64,000 nucleotides of DNA from Gammaproteobacteria bacterium. Its GTDB lineage: Bacteria > Pseudomonadota > Gammaproteobacteria > Pseudomonadales > Halieaceae. Positions 1 to 8,753 of this stretch are shown here, in pieces. A program made the position numbers and the translations under genes. The number at the start of each line of letters is the position of its first letter. Within the stretch, counting starts at the first letter, position 1. Location: contig JAUIEP010000001.1 in assembly GCA_030428835.1 (NCBI GenBank), forward strand, positions 1-64,000. The letters run 5' to 3'. The notes beneath the pieces were generated by a model. The model made no database searches and was not told the DNA's origin. It saw nothing but the letters and a program-made list of their open reading frames with translations.

Positions 1-156
1 AATTGATTTTAAAAGAATAAAAAAACAAAATACCACCAGTCTTGTACACCCGCTCATTCGGAATATTACGAGCTATTCCTCGTGCCGGTGCAACGTGACC
101 AGGCATGCGCCTCCACTTGCGGTCGCGAGGTCAATGTCGAAAAAGGGACTTTTCAA

Positions 157-513
157 ATGAAGGTGAAACAACCCGGTAGCGTCCTGCCTTTACTGTGCGT
201 GATTATCCTGATGCAGGGTTGCGCCTCGGCCAGTCCGTACAGGTACAACGGAAAGTACTACATGGTTGGCGATTCAAGTTGCGACAGGTTCAGCCGAAGA
301 ACCTCCAACACAATAAATTGTTTCGACTCAGACGGTAACCCCACGGGTTACAGAGAGGCGATGACCGATCAAGATATCCAGATGTACAATGCCCGGCAAG
401 CTCAGGCGGACCGTGATCTAAAAGAACAGCAACGGCAGAATGATAGGCAGGCTGATAGAAATCACGACAATTACTGCAGCATGATGCCCAAGGGCACCTA
501 CGGTTGTAATTAG
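157..513 (+). CDS. small predicted lipoprotein, unknown function
   Basis: A 118-residue protein. An N-terminal hydrophobic stretch (about residues 8-20) ends in a lipobox-like LMQGC with Cys22 as the likely lipidated residue, so it is probably membrane-anchored. The mature part carries several further cysteines (in SSCDRF, INCFD, NYCSM and at the end, YGCN) and a hydrophilic Q/D/R-rich segment near residues 80-105 that may be helical. I chose the ATG at 157 because it directly precedes the signal peptide; an in-frame ATG at 82 would put 25 residues before it. The gene is visibly less GC-rich than its neighbours, which may indicate transfer. I do not recognise the family and assign no function. 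Confidence 0.6.
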   Translation: MKVKQPGSVLPLLCVIILMQGCASASPYRYNGKYYMVGDSSCDRFSRRTSNTINCFDSDGNPTGYREAMTDQDIQMYNARQAQADRDLKEQQRQNDRQADRNHDNYCSMMPKGTYGCN

Positions 514-891
514 ACGTTTAAGTCCTCTGCCGGCTTCATCCAACGCCAATGCCTGATTAGCATCGAGCCCGGCGCTCATTGGCGCGAGCCAACACCCGCA
601 ATCGGCGTCTTCCGCCATCTCCGCGCGCACATCAGCTTCCCGGTTTTGCTCTTCGAAAGCGATGGCGCCCAGCCTGGCCCGGTCTTCGCCCCGGCCGGGC
701 TGAACGAACGTCGGCGTCTGCCGGGTGTTCGCCGGTCTCTATGGTTACCCGCGGTCGAGGCATCCGGGATGACGATGCCCGTCGCCCCCGGGGTCCGAAT
801 GCATCGACTATTGATCCAGCCCGGTGGTCAGCGCGCATAGGGTTGCTATGCTTGCGCTGGATAATCCTGTGTCAAGAAGGAAACAAGAGGC
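514..891. other. 378-base gap without a convincing gene
   Basis: Between the lipoprotein and the Lon-like protease gene. Short open frames exist on both strands, but they are arginine- and proline-rich and have no recognisable domain, as expected of chance frames in GC-rich DNA. The last 60 bases probably hold the promoter of the protease; an AAGAGG-type ribosome binding site lies just before its ATG. I see no RNA gene, terminator or repeat here. Confidence 0.5.
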
Positions 892-3315
892 ATGGCCGAT
901 AGCGACTCCCTGCCACCGCTGGAAGCGGCCCCCGCGCAGTCCGCGCTGCCCGTGGAGCGCCTGTACCGTCACTGCGAACCGGGGGAGCTGGCGTTCGAGA
1001 CGACCGCCGAGCTGGAACCGCTGGCGCGGCAGCCCGGGCAGGAGCGGGCGGTGGAGGCGCTCGGCTTCGGGCTGGCCATAGAACACGAGGGCTACAACCT
1101 CTACCTGATGGGCAGCAGCGGTGTGGGCAAGCGGGAGTTGTTGCAGGGCATACTGCGGGAGGCAGCGGCGCGGGGCGACGGCGCGATCTCGGACTGGTGC
1201 TACGTCAACAACTTCGAGGCGCCGGATCACCCCCTCGTGTTGCGCCTGCCCCGGGGCATGGGCTGCGAACTGCGTCGCGACATGGCCCGCGCGGTGGAGG
1301 ACCTCCTCGCAAGCCTGCCCGCGACTTTCCAGAGCGAGGAGTACCACTCGCGCGTGCAGGAGCTGGGTGAGGAATTCCAGGAGCAGAGTGAGTTCCAGCA
1401 GATCGCCGAACGCGCCGCGCAGCACGACATCGCGATGATCCAGACGCCCTCCGGTTACACGCTCGCGCCCACAAAAAATGGTGAGGTGATACCGCCCAAC
1501 GAATTCGAGGCGCTGCCCGAGGAGGAAAAGAAAGCGACGCTGGCGTTGATCGAGGAACTGAAAGGGGAACTCAAGGGCGTCGTCAGGCAGTTGCCGCGGC
1601 GACGGCGCGAGAGCATGGAACGCTTCCGCCAGCTCAACCGCGAGTTCAGCCAGCTCGCCATCGACCCGGTGTTTGCCGATCTCAAGCAGAAGTATGAGCA
1701 ACACGCCGATGTCGTCGCGTACCTGGAGGCGGCGCACCACGATGTACTGGAAGAGGCCGAGGCGTTTACCCAGGAGCGCGAGGAATCGGCGATTCCGGAG
1801 AACCTGAAGGAGCGGGCGCGGGAGTTCACGCGCTACGGCGTCAACGTCTTGGTGGACAACGCGGACCTGGAGACGGTCCCCATCGTGTACGAGGACAACC
1901 CGACCTTCGCCAACCTGCTCGGGCGCTCCGAGCACTTTGCGCGCATGGGTACGCTGCTGACGGATTTCAGCCTGATCAAGCCCGGCGCCCTGCACCGCGC
2001 CAACGGCGGCTACCTGTTGCTCGACGCCGACAAACTGCTGACCCAGCCTTTTGCGTGGACAGGACTCAAACGCGCACTCAAGGCGCGCGATATCCGCATC
2101 CAGTCGCCCGAGCAGTTCTTCAGCTTTGCCGCAACGGCGCAGTTGGAGCCCGAGCCCGTACCCCTGGACGTCAAGGTCCTGATGCTGGGCGACCGCTACC
2201 TGTTCCACCTGCTGCAGGAGTACGACCCGGAATTTGTGTCGCTCTTCAGAGTCACCGCGGACATGACCGAAGACGTGGACCGCACGCCCGAAAATACGGG
2301 GTTGTTTGCCCGCATGTTGCATTCGCTGTCGCAGGAATACGGGCTGCTCGCGCTGGACAGGAGCGCGGTCGCGAGGGTCATCGAGCACGCCGCGCGCAGG
2401 GTAGAGGACAGTACCCGGCTCAGCGTGCATCGCGGCCGGCTGCAGAGCCTGCTCACCGAGAGCGACTTCCTGGCGCGCCGGGCCGGCGCATCGAGCATCG
2501 CCGCCGGGCATGTCGACGCCGCCATCGAGGCGGCCGTGCACCGCCTCGACCAGCTCCGCGAGCGCTCCCAGGAGGGCATCCTGCGCGAGATCATGCTGGT
2601 CGCCACCGAGGGTACGGCGGTGGGGCAGGTCAATGGCCTCGCCGTCTACCTGCTCGGCGACTACGCGTTCGGCCGGCCGACACGTATCACGGCCACGGCG
2701 CGGCTCGGCGCCGGCAAGGTGCTCGACATCGAGCGCGAGGTCGATCTCGGCGGCAAGATCCACTCCAAGGCGGTCATGATCATCAGCGCGCTGCTGGCCG
2801 ACCGCTACGCGCGCAACCGGCCGCTACCCCTGTCCGCGAGCCTTGTTTTCGAGCAGTCCTACGGCGGCATCGAGGGAGACAGCGCCTCCGTTGCCGAACT
2901 GGTCGCGCTGGTTTCCGCGATAGCCGACATCCCCGTGCGCCAGGAACTCGCGGTAACCGGTTCCCTCAACCAGCACGGCACGGTGCAGGCCATCGGCGGG
3001 GTCAATGAGAAGGTCGAGGGGTTCTTCGATATCTGCAACGCGCGCGGGCTGAGCGGCAGCCAGGGCGTGGTGATCCCGGCGGCCAACGCCGTGCACCTCA
3101 TGCTGCGCAGGGATGTGCGCGACGCGGTCGCCGAGGGCCGTTTCCATGTCTACACCGCCGACGACATCGATCGGGCCCTGGAACTGCTTACCGGTTTCAG
3201 CGTGGCGTCGATCGACGCCCGCGTGTCCGCGCGCGTGGACGAGCTGCAGGCCCTGTCGCGCAGATTCTCCGGCAGGGGCGAAAGCGCCGGCCGTGGAGAC
3301 GACGGCGATGGCTGA
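892..3315 (+). CDS. Lon-like ATP-dependent protease (AAA_32/Lon_C type)
   Basis: An 807-residue Lon-related protease. A P-loop-like GSSGVGKR lies at residues 74-81; its usual Ser/Thr after the lysine is replaced by Arg, so nucleotide binding may be atypical. A charged helical insert follows (about 150-310, rich in Glu and Arg), then an AAA-type core. The C-terminal proteolytic domain has the Ser-Lys dyad: Ser664 in EGDSASVAE and Lys707 in GVNEKVEGF, 43 residues apart as in E. coli Lon. It therefore belongs to the Lon-homologue family that lacks the Lon N-terminal domain, and probably degrades cytosolic proteins; substrates are unknown. The ATG at 892 has a purine-rich RBS. The next gene overlaps its end by 8 bases, so the two are probably co-translated. 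Confidence 0.88.
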   Translation: MADSDSLPPLEAAPAQSALPVERLYRHCEPGELAFETTAELEPLARQPGQERAVEALGFGLAIEHEGYNLYLMGSSGVGKRELLQGILREAAARGDGAISDWCYVNNFEAPDHPLVLRLPRGMGCELRRDMARAVEDLLASLPATFQSEEYHSRVQELGEEFQEQSEFQQIAERAAQHDIAMIQTPSGYTLAPTKNGEVIPPNEFEALPEEEKKATLALIEELKGELKGVVRQLPRRRRESMERFRQLNREFSQLAIDPVFADLKQKYEQHADVVAYLEAAHHDVLEEAEAFTQEREESAIPENLKERAREFTRYGVNVLVDNADLETVPIVYEDNPTFANLLGRSEHFARMGTLLTDFSLIKPGALHRANGGYLLLDADKLLTQPFAWTGLKRALKARDIRIQSPEQFFSFAATAQLEPEPVPLDVKVLMLGDRYLFHLLQEYDPEFVSLFRVTADMTEDVDRTPENTGLFARMLHSLSQEYGLLALDRSAVARVIEHAARRVEDSTRLSVHRGRLQSLLTESDFLARRAGASSIAAGHVDAAIEAAVHRLDQLRERSQEGILREIMLVATEGTAVGQVNGLAVYLLGDYAFGRPTRITATARLGAGKVLDIEREVDLGGKIHSKAVMIISALLADRYARNRPLPLSASLVFEQSYGGIEGDSASVAELVALVSAIADIPVRQELAVTGSLNQHGTVQAIGGVNEKVEGFFDICNARGLSGSQGVVIPAANAVHLMLRRDVRDAVAEGRFHVYTADDIDRALELLTGFSVASIDARVSARVDELQALSRRFSGRGESAGRGDDGDG

Positions 3316-4072
3316 CCCCCCGGCCATCAAAACCATCGTGCTGCCGATCGATGCGCATGGGGTCAGCCGCGCGACGCTCGACATCCTGGTGCGCGTCGCG
3401 CGCCAGCTCGATTGCGCCCTGCTGGGCCTGTTCGTGGAGGACGCGCGACTGCAGCGGGTCGCGGACCTGCCCTTCGCCACGGAGGTTGTGCTCACCTCGG
3501 GCGGGGAGCGCAGGTTGCAACCGGAGCGCCTGCGCTCCCACTTCGGCAAGGTGAGTCGCGACACGCGTGCGGTGCTGGAACAACTGGCCGGCGACAACCG
3601 GGTGCAGCTCACCTGCGAGACCGCCAGCGGCGCGCGCCTGGGCGCGGTCCTGCAGCGCGCCGGCGGCGTCAATATCTTCCTGCCCGGGCGCGAGCGCTGG
3701 CCCGCCAGGCACACGCCGCGCATCCGCCGCCCCGCAATCCCGCGCCTGGGCGTGCTGCTCGGCGCGCCGGAGGAGGACCAGCGCCTGTTGTCGGTGGCGG
3801 GGACGCTGGTCGACGCTGGCCTGGTCGGTGTGGTGCACGTGTTGTCGCCCGGCGCGCTGGATGCGGAACGACGGGGCGCGATAGAGCGGCTCGGGCTGGC
3901 GGTGCGCGTGGTGCGGCTGGATGGCCTGGACCGGCAGGGCGTTACCGGACTTATACGGCGTTCCCCCTACGACCTGCAGGTCCTGCCGTTCTCCTGTGTG
4001 CAGGAAATCCCGCCGGCGCAACTGGAGAGTGCTCTCGACGCCTCGCGCGGGCAGGTGCTGGTCGTTACCTGA
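3308..4072 (+). CDS. universal-stress-protein-like protein
   Basis: A 254-residue protein whose N-terminal half (TIVLPIDAHGVSR, then a long helix and CALLGLFVED) follows the alpha/beta pattern of the UspA fold. The C-terminal half is a second, more diverged alpha/beta region ending in GQVLVVT. I see no clear ATP-binding GxxGxxxG(S/T) motif, so it may be a non-nucleotide-binding Usp relative. The ATG at 3308 lies inside the end of the Lon-like gene (8-base overlap), which argues for translational coupling and a shared role, perhaps as accessory factor to the protease; that role is inference. It ends 27 bases before the convergent alcohol dehydrogenase gene. Confidence 0.5.
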   Translation: MADPPAIKTIVLPIDAHGVSRATLDILVRVARQLDCALLGLFVEDARLQRVADLPFATEVVLTSGGERRLQPERLRSHFGKVSRDTRAVLEQLAGDNRVQLTCETASGARLGAVLQRAGGVNIFLPGRERWPARHTPRIRRPAIPRLGVLLGAPEEDQRLLSVAGTLVDAGLVGVVHVLSPGALDAERRGAIERLGLAVRVVRLDGLDRQGVTGLIRRSPYDLQVLPFSCVQEIPPAQLESALDASRGQVLVVT

Positions 4073-4099
4073 ACCCGGCGTTCGCGCTATCCGGCGGGG

Positions 4100-6241
4100 T
4101 TAGTTGCCCGCGGCCGCTTCACGCAGCTGTTTGCCCCGGTGTGCCTGCTGCACAACGTAGGAGCGGATCGCCTGCACCTCGTCCTTGCTCAGGTGCTCGG
4201 CAAACTTCGGCATGCCCTTGTTGGCCCTCGCGCCGCCATGCACGATGTCGCTCCAGCCCTGCTTGTCCCACAGGTAGGCAGTGCCGCGCAGGTCGGGAAT
4301 CAGCAGGCCCGAGACCGCGTTGAGCCCGTGACAGCCCATGCAGAAGTCCTGGAACTTGCGGTGGCCGATAGCGAGCGTCGCCTGGTCGGCGTTCAGCGGC
4401 GGCGGGTTGAAGACCACGGTCGGTCGCCAGTCGACGTCGGGCAGTGAGCCGTCGGCGCCGAGCTTGAAAGTGAGGATACGGCTCACGTTCGGCAGGCTCT
4501 CGCTCTGCACGTACTCCCCGAACACGAGTGCGAATGCGCCGCCCCAGCCGACGTTCACCGAGACGTACTGTTCACCGTCGACCTCGTAGGTTATCGGCGG
4601 GGCCACCACGCCGGTCTGCGTCGGGAAGTCCCACAGCACCTCGCCGCTGTCCGCCGCGTAGGCCACGAGCTTGCCGTCCGCAGTGCCCTGCAGCACGAGA
4701 TTGCCGGCGGTGGTCAGAGTGCCGCCGTTCCACGGGCCGCGGTGCTCCACCGCCCAGGCGGCCTCCTGCGTGGTGGGGTTCCAGGCCAGCAGGCGGCCCT
4801 GCATGAGGGCGCCGATGGCGTCGCGCTCGGCCTGGTCGTCCGGCAACCCGCCGATCACGCCGTCGGTGCCGATATTGCTGACACCGGGGTAGTACTTGAA
4901 TTCCGGCGGCTGGGCGTAGGCGGCGGGCATGTCCAGCACGGGGATGTACACGAGGCCGGTGTCCGGGTTGTAGGACATGGGGTGCCAGTTGTGGCCGCCC
5001 AGGTAGGAGGGCACCAGGGTGAAGGGGGCGTCCTTGTAGCGCGCCTCCGGCACCTCGACCGGGCGCCCCGTCGCCATGTCCACGTGGGTAGCCCAGTTGA
5101 GATTGATGTACTTGTCCGCCGACAGCAGCTCGCCGGTCGCCCGGTCCACGACGTAGAAGAAGCCGTTCTTCGGGGCCTGCATCAGCACCTTGCGCGTCCT
5201 GCCCTCGTGTTCGATGTCCGCGAGGATGATGTGCTGCGTGGCGGTGTAGTCCCAGGTTTCGCCCGGGGTGGTCTGGTAGTGCCACACGTACTCGCCGGTA
5301 TCGGGGCGCACCGCGACGATGCTGGACAGGAAGAGGTTATCGCCGCCGCCCGGCGAGCGTATTTCCTGGTTCCAGGGCGTGCCGTTGCCGACACCGAAGT
5401 AGAGCAGGTCCAGTTCCGGGTCGTAGGCCATGGAGTCCCACACGGTGCCGCCACCCCCGCCCAGCTTCCACCACTGCCCGTTCCAGGTCTCCGCGGCCAT
5501 GCGCATCGCGTCGTTTTCGAAGCCGAGCTCGGGATTGCCCGGCACCGTGTAGAACCGCCACACCAGTTCCCCGGTCTTCGCGTCGTAGGCGCTGAGATAG
5601 CCGCGCACGCCGAATTCGGCGCCGCCGTTGCCGATGAGGACCTTGCCCTTGACCACGCGCGGCGCGCCGGTAATGGTGTAGGGCAGCGTGGCGTCGAGGG
5701 TCTCCACCTCCCAGTTCACCTGCCCGGTCGCGGCGTCAAGGGCGACAAGTCGGCCGTCCAGCGTGCCCAGGAACAACTGCCCGCGCCACGCCGCCACCCC
5801 GCGGTTCACCACGTCGCAGCAGGTGTGCTCGGCCTTGGCCTTGGGCACCTTGGGATCGTAGCTCCACAACAGCCTGCCGGTGCGGGCATCCAGCGCGTGC
5901 ACGATACTCCAGGCGCCGGTGGTGTACATCACCCGGTCCACCACGAGCGAGGTCGACTCGATACCGCGCTTGGTCTGCAGGTCGAACGACCAGGCGAGCC
6001 CCAGCTCGTCGACATTGTCGTCGTTAATGCGCTGCAGCGGGCTGTAGCGCTGCTCGCTGTAGGTGCGGCCGTGGGTCATCCAGTTCCCCGGCTCCCGGTC
6101 GGCGCGCTCGATGCGCTTGCCGTCTACCTGCGCCTGGTCGCCTGCGCTCGCGGGGCGCTGGCCGGACTGGTTGCAGGCGGGCAGCGCCAGTACGGCTGCC
6201 GCCAGTAATACCGAGAGAGTGGGGAAGCTGAAGTGCCGCAT
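4100..6241 (-). CDS. PQQ-dependent quinohemoprotein alcohol dehydrogenase, lipoprotein type
   Basis: A 713-residue periplasmic dehydrogenase that should oxidise alcohols with pyrroloquinoline quinone and pass electrons through its own heme c. A signal peptide ends in LPAC (Cys23), so it is probably lipid-anchored. The beta-propeller shows the adjacent-cysteine pair at 141-142 (HTCCD), typical of PQQ alcohol dehydrogenases, and GGGDNLFLSS containing the likely catalytic Asp. The C-terminal cytochrome domain has CMGCH at about 634-638 and a candidate Met ligand at about 677 (KGMPKF). This is the type II quinohemoprotein layout. Substrate cannot be read from sequence. The start has a GGAGA site upstream. 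It lies 44 bases behind the luciferase-like gene and is probably co-transcribed. No PQQ biosynthesis gene is in the window. Confidence 0.9.
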   Translation of the reverse strand: MRHFSFPTLSVLLAAAVLALPACNQSGQRPASAGDQAQVDGKRIERADREPGNWMTHGRTYSEQRYSPLQRINDDNVDELGLAWSFDLQTKRGIESTSLVVDRVMYTTGAWSIVHALDARTGRLLWSYDPKVPKAKAEHTCCDVVNRGVAAWRGQLFLGTLDGRLVALDAATGQVNWEVETLDATLPYTITGAPRVVKGKVLIGNGGAEFGVRGYLSAYDAKTGELVWRFYTVPGNPELGFENDAMRMAAETWNGQWWKLGGGGGTVWDSMAYDPELDLLYFGVGNGTPWNQEIRSPGGGDNLFLSSIVAVRPDTGEYVWHYQTTPGETWDYTATQHIILADIEHEGRTRKVLMQAPKNGFFYVVDRATGELLSADKYINLNWATHVDMATGRPVEVPEARYKDAPFTLVPSYLGGHNWHPMSYNPDTGLVYIPVLDMPAAYAQPPEFKYYPGVSNIGTDGVIGGLPDDQAERDAIGALMQGRLLAWNPTTQEAAWAVEHRGPWNGGTLTTAGNLVLQGTADGKLVAYAADSGEVLWDFPTQTGVVAPPITYEVDGEQYVSVNVGWGGAFALVFGEYVQSESLPNVSRILTFKLGADGSLPDVDWRPTVVFNPPPLNADQATLAIGHRKFQDFCMGCHGLNAVSGLLIPDLRGTAYLWDKQGWSDIVHGGARANKGMPKFAEHLSKDEVQAIRSYVVQQAHRGKQLREAAAGN

Positions 6242-6285
6242 ACTGATTATTCTCCGTGGCGGGATATTATGCGGCTATTCTAGGC

Positions 6286-7302
6286 TTACAGTGCCAGTTC
6301 CGCCATCTCCCGCAGCAGGTTGATGTCGCCGCTGATCAACAGCGACGTGATAGGTGAGTTTTCCCAGTCGCCGAGCTTTTCCTTCACGCGGTCGCGCGGG
6401 CCGCAGAGCGAGATCTCGTCGGCGAACTGGTCCGGCACCGCCGCGATGGCCTGGTCGCGCTTGCCCTCGAAGAACAGTTGCTGGATTTGTTCGGCCTCGT
6501 CCGGGAAGCCCATGCGCGCCATGAGTTCCTTGTGGAAGTTGCGCTTGGCGGAACCCATACCGCCGATGTAGAAGCCGAGCATCGCCTTCACCGGGTAGAG
6601 GGCCTCCTCCATGTTGTCGTTGATGTTGACCATCACGGTCGGGCAGATCTCGAAGCCCGGCTTGGCGTCGACCAACTGGTCCGCGTACACGTCCTGGCGG
6701 TAGGGCGAGTAATACAGCGGCAGCCAGCCGTCCGCGATCTGCGCGGTCTGGGTCACGTTCTTCGGACCCTCGGCGCCGATGAAGATCGGCACATCGGCAC
6801 GCAGCGGGTGGGTGATCGGCTTGAGCGGCTTGCCCATGCCCCAGGAGCCCGCGCCCGTATAGGGCAGCGGGTAGAATTCGCCGTCGTTGGTCACCGGCGC
6901 TTCGCGGGCCAGCACCTTGCGGATGATCTCGACGTATTCGCGGGTGCGCGTCACCGGCTTGGCATAGGGCTGTCCGTACCAGCCTTCGACCACCTGGGGG
7001 CCGGACACGCCGAGACCGAGCACCATGCGGCCCCCCGACAGGTGATCGAGCGCCAGGGTCGCCATGGCGCAGGCGGTCGGGGTGCGCGCCGAGAGCTGGG
7101 CGACGGCCGTGCCGAGGCGGATCTTCCCGGTGTGGGCGCCGAGCCAGGCCAGCGGCGTGAAGACGTCATTCCCCCAGGACTCCGCGCACCAGACGGAGTC
7201 GAAGCCGAGTTTCTCGGCCTCCTGCGCCATTTCCACGTGGCTGTTTCCCGGGGGATACGCGCCCCAGTAGCCCAATTGCAGTCCCAGTGAGAGTTTTGCC
7301 AT
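6286..7302 (-). CDS. LLM-class (luciferase-like) flavin/F420-dependent oxidoreductase
   Basis: A 338-residue TIM-barrel oxidoreductase of the luciferase-like family. Family features include the opening KLSLGLQLGYWG strand, GFDSVWCAESWG, the HLSGGRMVLGLGVSGPQ segment and FIGAEGPKNV. It probably uses reduced F420 or FMN; the substrate is unknown. The ATG at 7302 is chosen because a near-ideal AAAGGAGG ribosome site sits at the right distance; an in-frame start 24 codons further upstream has no such support. It is the first gene of a two-gene minus-strand unit with the PQQ alcohol dehydrogenase, suggesting a joint role in oxidation of an alcohol or aldehyde. It diverges from moaC across about 160 bases. 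Confidence 0.8.
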   Translation of the reverse strand: MAKLSLGLQLGYWGAYPPGNSHVEMAQEAEKLGFDSVWCAESWGNDVFTPLAWLGAHTGKIRLGTAVAQLSARTPTACAMATLALDHLSGGRMVLGLGVSGPQVVEGWYGQPYAKPVTRTREYVEIIRKVLAREAPVTNDGEFYPLPYTGAGSWGMGKPLKPITHPLRADVPIFIGAEGPKNVTQTAQIADGWLPLYYSPYRQDVYADQLVDAKPGFEICPTVMVNINDNMEEALYPVKAMLGFYIGGMGSAKRNFHKELMARMGFPDEAEQIQQLFFEGKRDQAIAAVPDQFADEISLCGPRDRVKEKLGDWENSPITSLLISGDINLLREMAELAL

Positions 7303-7427
7303 CGTCAACGCCTCCTTTGCGGAACGCGATAGGGTACGCCATCGCCCGCTCGCGGTGATAGTCCACGCGGCCAATTTCCCTGACGGCAGCGCTCAGGGGC
7401 ATTTTCCTTCCAGCAGTGCTTTGGATA

Positions 7428-7454
7428 GACTGGCGGGGCAATAGCACGCCAGTC
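7428..7454 (+). promoter_or_regulatory. perfect 8-base inverted repeat in the moaC leader
   Basis: GACTGGCG at 7428-7435 and CGCCAGTC at 7447-7454 are exact reverse complements separated by 11 bases. The repeat ends 10 bases before the moaC ATG and abuts its weak GAAG ribosome site. As RNA it could form a hairpin limiting access to the RBS; as DNA it could be an operator. It does not match the long molybdenum-cofactor riboswitch as I know it. Confidence 0.5.
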
Positions 7455-7464
7455 GAAGAACCCC

Positions 7465-7947
7465 ATGAGCAAACTCACCCACCTGGATGATCAGGGCGCC
7501 GCCCACATGGTTGATGTCGGTGCCAAGGACGTCACCCGCCGCGAGGCCACGGCGACCGCCATCGTCTCCATGCAGCCCGCGACCATGGCGCTGCTTTCGG
7601 CCGGCGGGCACAAGAAGGGTGACGTACTCGCCGTGGCGAGGGTGGCCGGCATCCAGGCGGCCAAGAGGACAGCGGACCTGATTCCGCTGTGCCACCCCCT
7701 CATGCTCGACGCGGTGAGCGTCGACTTCGAGTTGCGGGTCGAGGCGAGCGAAGTGCTGGTGCGCGCCACCTGCGGCCTGGCGGGCAGGACGGGTGTGGAG
7801 ATGGAGGCGCTCACCGCCGCTTCAGTCGCCGCGCTGACGATCTACGACATGTGCAAGGCCGTTGACCGCGGCATGCAGATCGGCCCCGTGGGCCTGCAAC
7901 ACAAATCCGGCGGCAAGTCCGGCACCTGGCGGCGCGACGATGATTGA
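7465..7947 (+). CDS. moaC: cyclic pyranopterin monophosphate synthase MoaC
   Basis: A 160-residue protein of the usual MoaC length. With MoaA it converts GTP to cyclic pyranopterin monophosphate, the first stage of molybdenum cofactor synthesis in the cytoplasm. Conserved stretches are present: [28 protein letters not shown] and [19 protein letters not shown]. Lys51, Asp128 and Lys131 fall at the same numbers as the catalytic residues of the E. coli enzyme. It is the first gene of moaCDE, overlapping moaD by 8 bases. The leader has an inverted repeat close to the start codon. No moaA or moaB is in the window. Confidence 0.97.
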   Translation: MSKLTHLDDQGAAHMVDVGAKDVTRREATATAIVSMQPATMALLSAGGHKKGDVLAVARVAGIQAAKRTADLIPLCHPLMLDAVSVDFELRVEASEVLVRATCGLAGRTGVEMEALTAASVAALTIYDMCKAVDRGMQIGPVGLQHKSGGKSGTWRRDDD

Positions 7948-8194
7948 GGTCCTGTTCTTCGCCCAGGTGCGCGAGCGACTGGACTGCGCGTCACTCACGG
8001 TCGCGTTGCCCGAGTCCGGGCTGGACCTGGACGCCCTGCAGGCGCAGCTGATCGCCGAACACGGCGCCGACTGGGGTGACGTCCTCGGTCAGGACAACAT
8101 CATCCGGGCCGTGAACCAGACGGTGGCCCAGGGCAACCCCGCGCTACGGGACGGCGACGAGGTCGCCTTTTACCCCCCGGTAACGGGCGGATGA
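7940..8194 (+). CDS. moaD: molybdopterin synthase sulfur carrier subunit MoaD
   Basis: An 84-residue ubiquitin-like protein ending in PPVTGG. The terminal Gly-Gly is the site that is adenylated and thiocarboxylated so MoaD can deliver sulfur to precursor Z in the MoaD-MoaE complex. The sequence [13 protein letters not shown] is the typical first strand and helix, and [12 protein letters not shown] the typical end. The ATG at 7940 lies within the last codons of moaC, and its stop overlaps the moaE start by 4 bases, so the three genes are translationally coupled. Confidence 0.95.
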   Translation: MIEVLFFAQVRERLDCASLTVALPESGLDLDALQAQLIAEHGADWGDVLGQDNIIRAVNQTVAQGNPALRDGDEVAFYPPVTGG

Positions 8195-8652
8195 GCGAGC
8201 CGCGCCTGAGTGTCCGCGTCCAGGTCGAGGACTTCGATCCCGGCGCCCTGCAGGACAGCCTGCTGGCCGGCGCGGCGGGCGAGGGCGCGGTGGCGACATT
8301 CACCGGCTACGTACGGCGCAGCAACGAGGGCGAAAACATCGCCAGCATGCGCCTGGAGCATTACCCGGGCATGACGGAGAAGAGCATCGCCGGGATCATG
8401 GCCGAAGCGGCCGGGCGCTGGCCGCTGCTGGCGGCGGCTGTCGTGCACCGGGTCGGGCTGCTGGTGCCGGGCGAGCGTATTGTGTGGGTCGGCGTGTCGT
8501 CGGCCCACCGCGAGGCGGCATTCAGCGCCTGCGAGTTCGTGATGGATTACCTGAAGACGTCGGCGCCGTTCTGGAAGAAGGAAGTCGGACCGGGCGGTGA
8601 GCGCTGGGTCAGTGCCCGTGCGAGCGATGACGCGCGCGCGGGGCGCTGGTAG
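8191..8652 (+). CDS. moaE: molybdopterin synthase catalytic subunit MoaE
   Basis: A 153-residue catalytic subunit of molybdopterin synthase, which inserts two sulfurs into cyclic pyranopterin monophosphate. Recognisable are GAVATFTGYVR, LEHYPGMTE and the lysine-containing APFWKKE (Lys129/130), corresponding to the active-site lysine region of MoaE proteins. It starts with a 4-base ATGA overlap on moaD and closes the moaCDE operon. About 100 bases separate it from the following flavin reductase gene, which has its own ribosome site. Confidence 0.95.
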   Translation: MSEPRLSVRVQVEDFDPGALQDSLLAGAAGEGAVATFTGYVRRSNEGENIASMRLEHYPGMTEKSIAGIMAEAAGRWPLLAAAVVHRVGLLVPGERIVWVGVSSAHREAAFSACEFVMDYLKTSAPFWKKEVGPGGERWVSARASDDARAGRW

Positions 8653-8753
8653 GCCCACCCGGGGGGTAGCCCGATTGGGTGATGCGCGGATCGCGGGCCG
8701 TGCGCTCTAATGCGCAGTCCCATAATTACCTATAAATTGCAGGGGAGAAGAGG

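Noticed and set aside
843-865. Possible promoter TTGCTA / GATAAT before the Lon-like gene
   Set aside because: Spacing between the two boxes is only 11 bases, too short for a sigma-70 promoter.
579-902. A 107-codon plus-strand open frame before the Lon-like gene
   Set aside because: Arg/Pro-rich, without a ribosome site, and overlapping the RBS and start of the real gene.
808-2763. A 651-codon minus-strand open frame opposite the Lon-like gene
   Set aside because: Composition is a mirror of the true gene's codons, with no recognisable domain or ribosome site.
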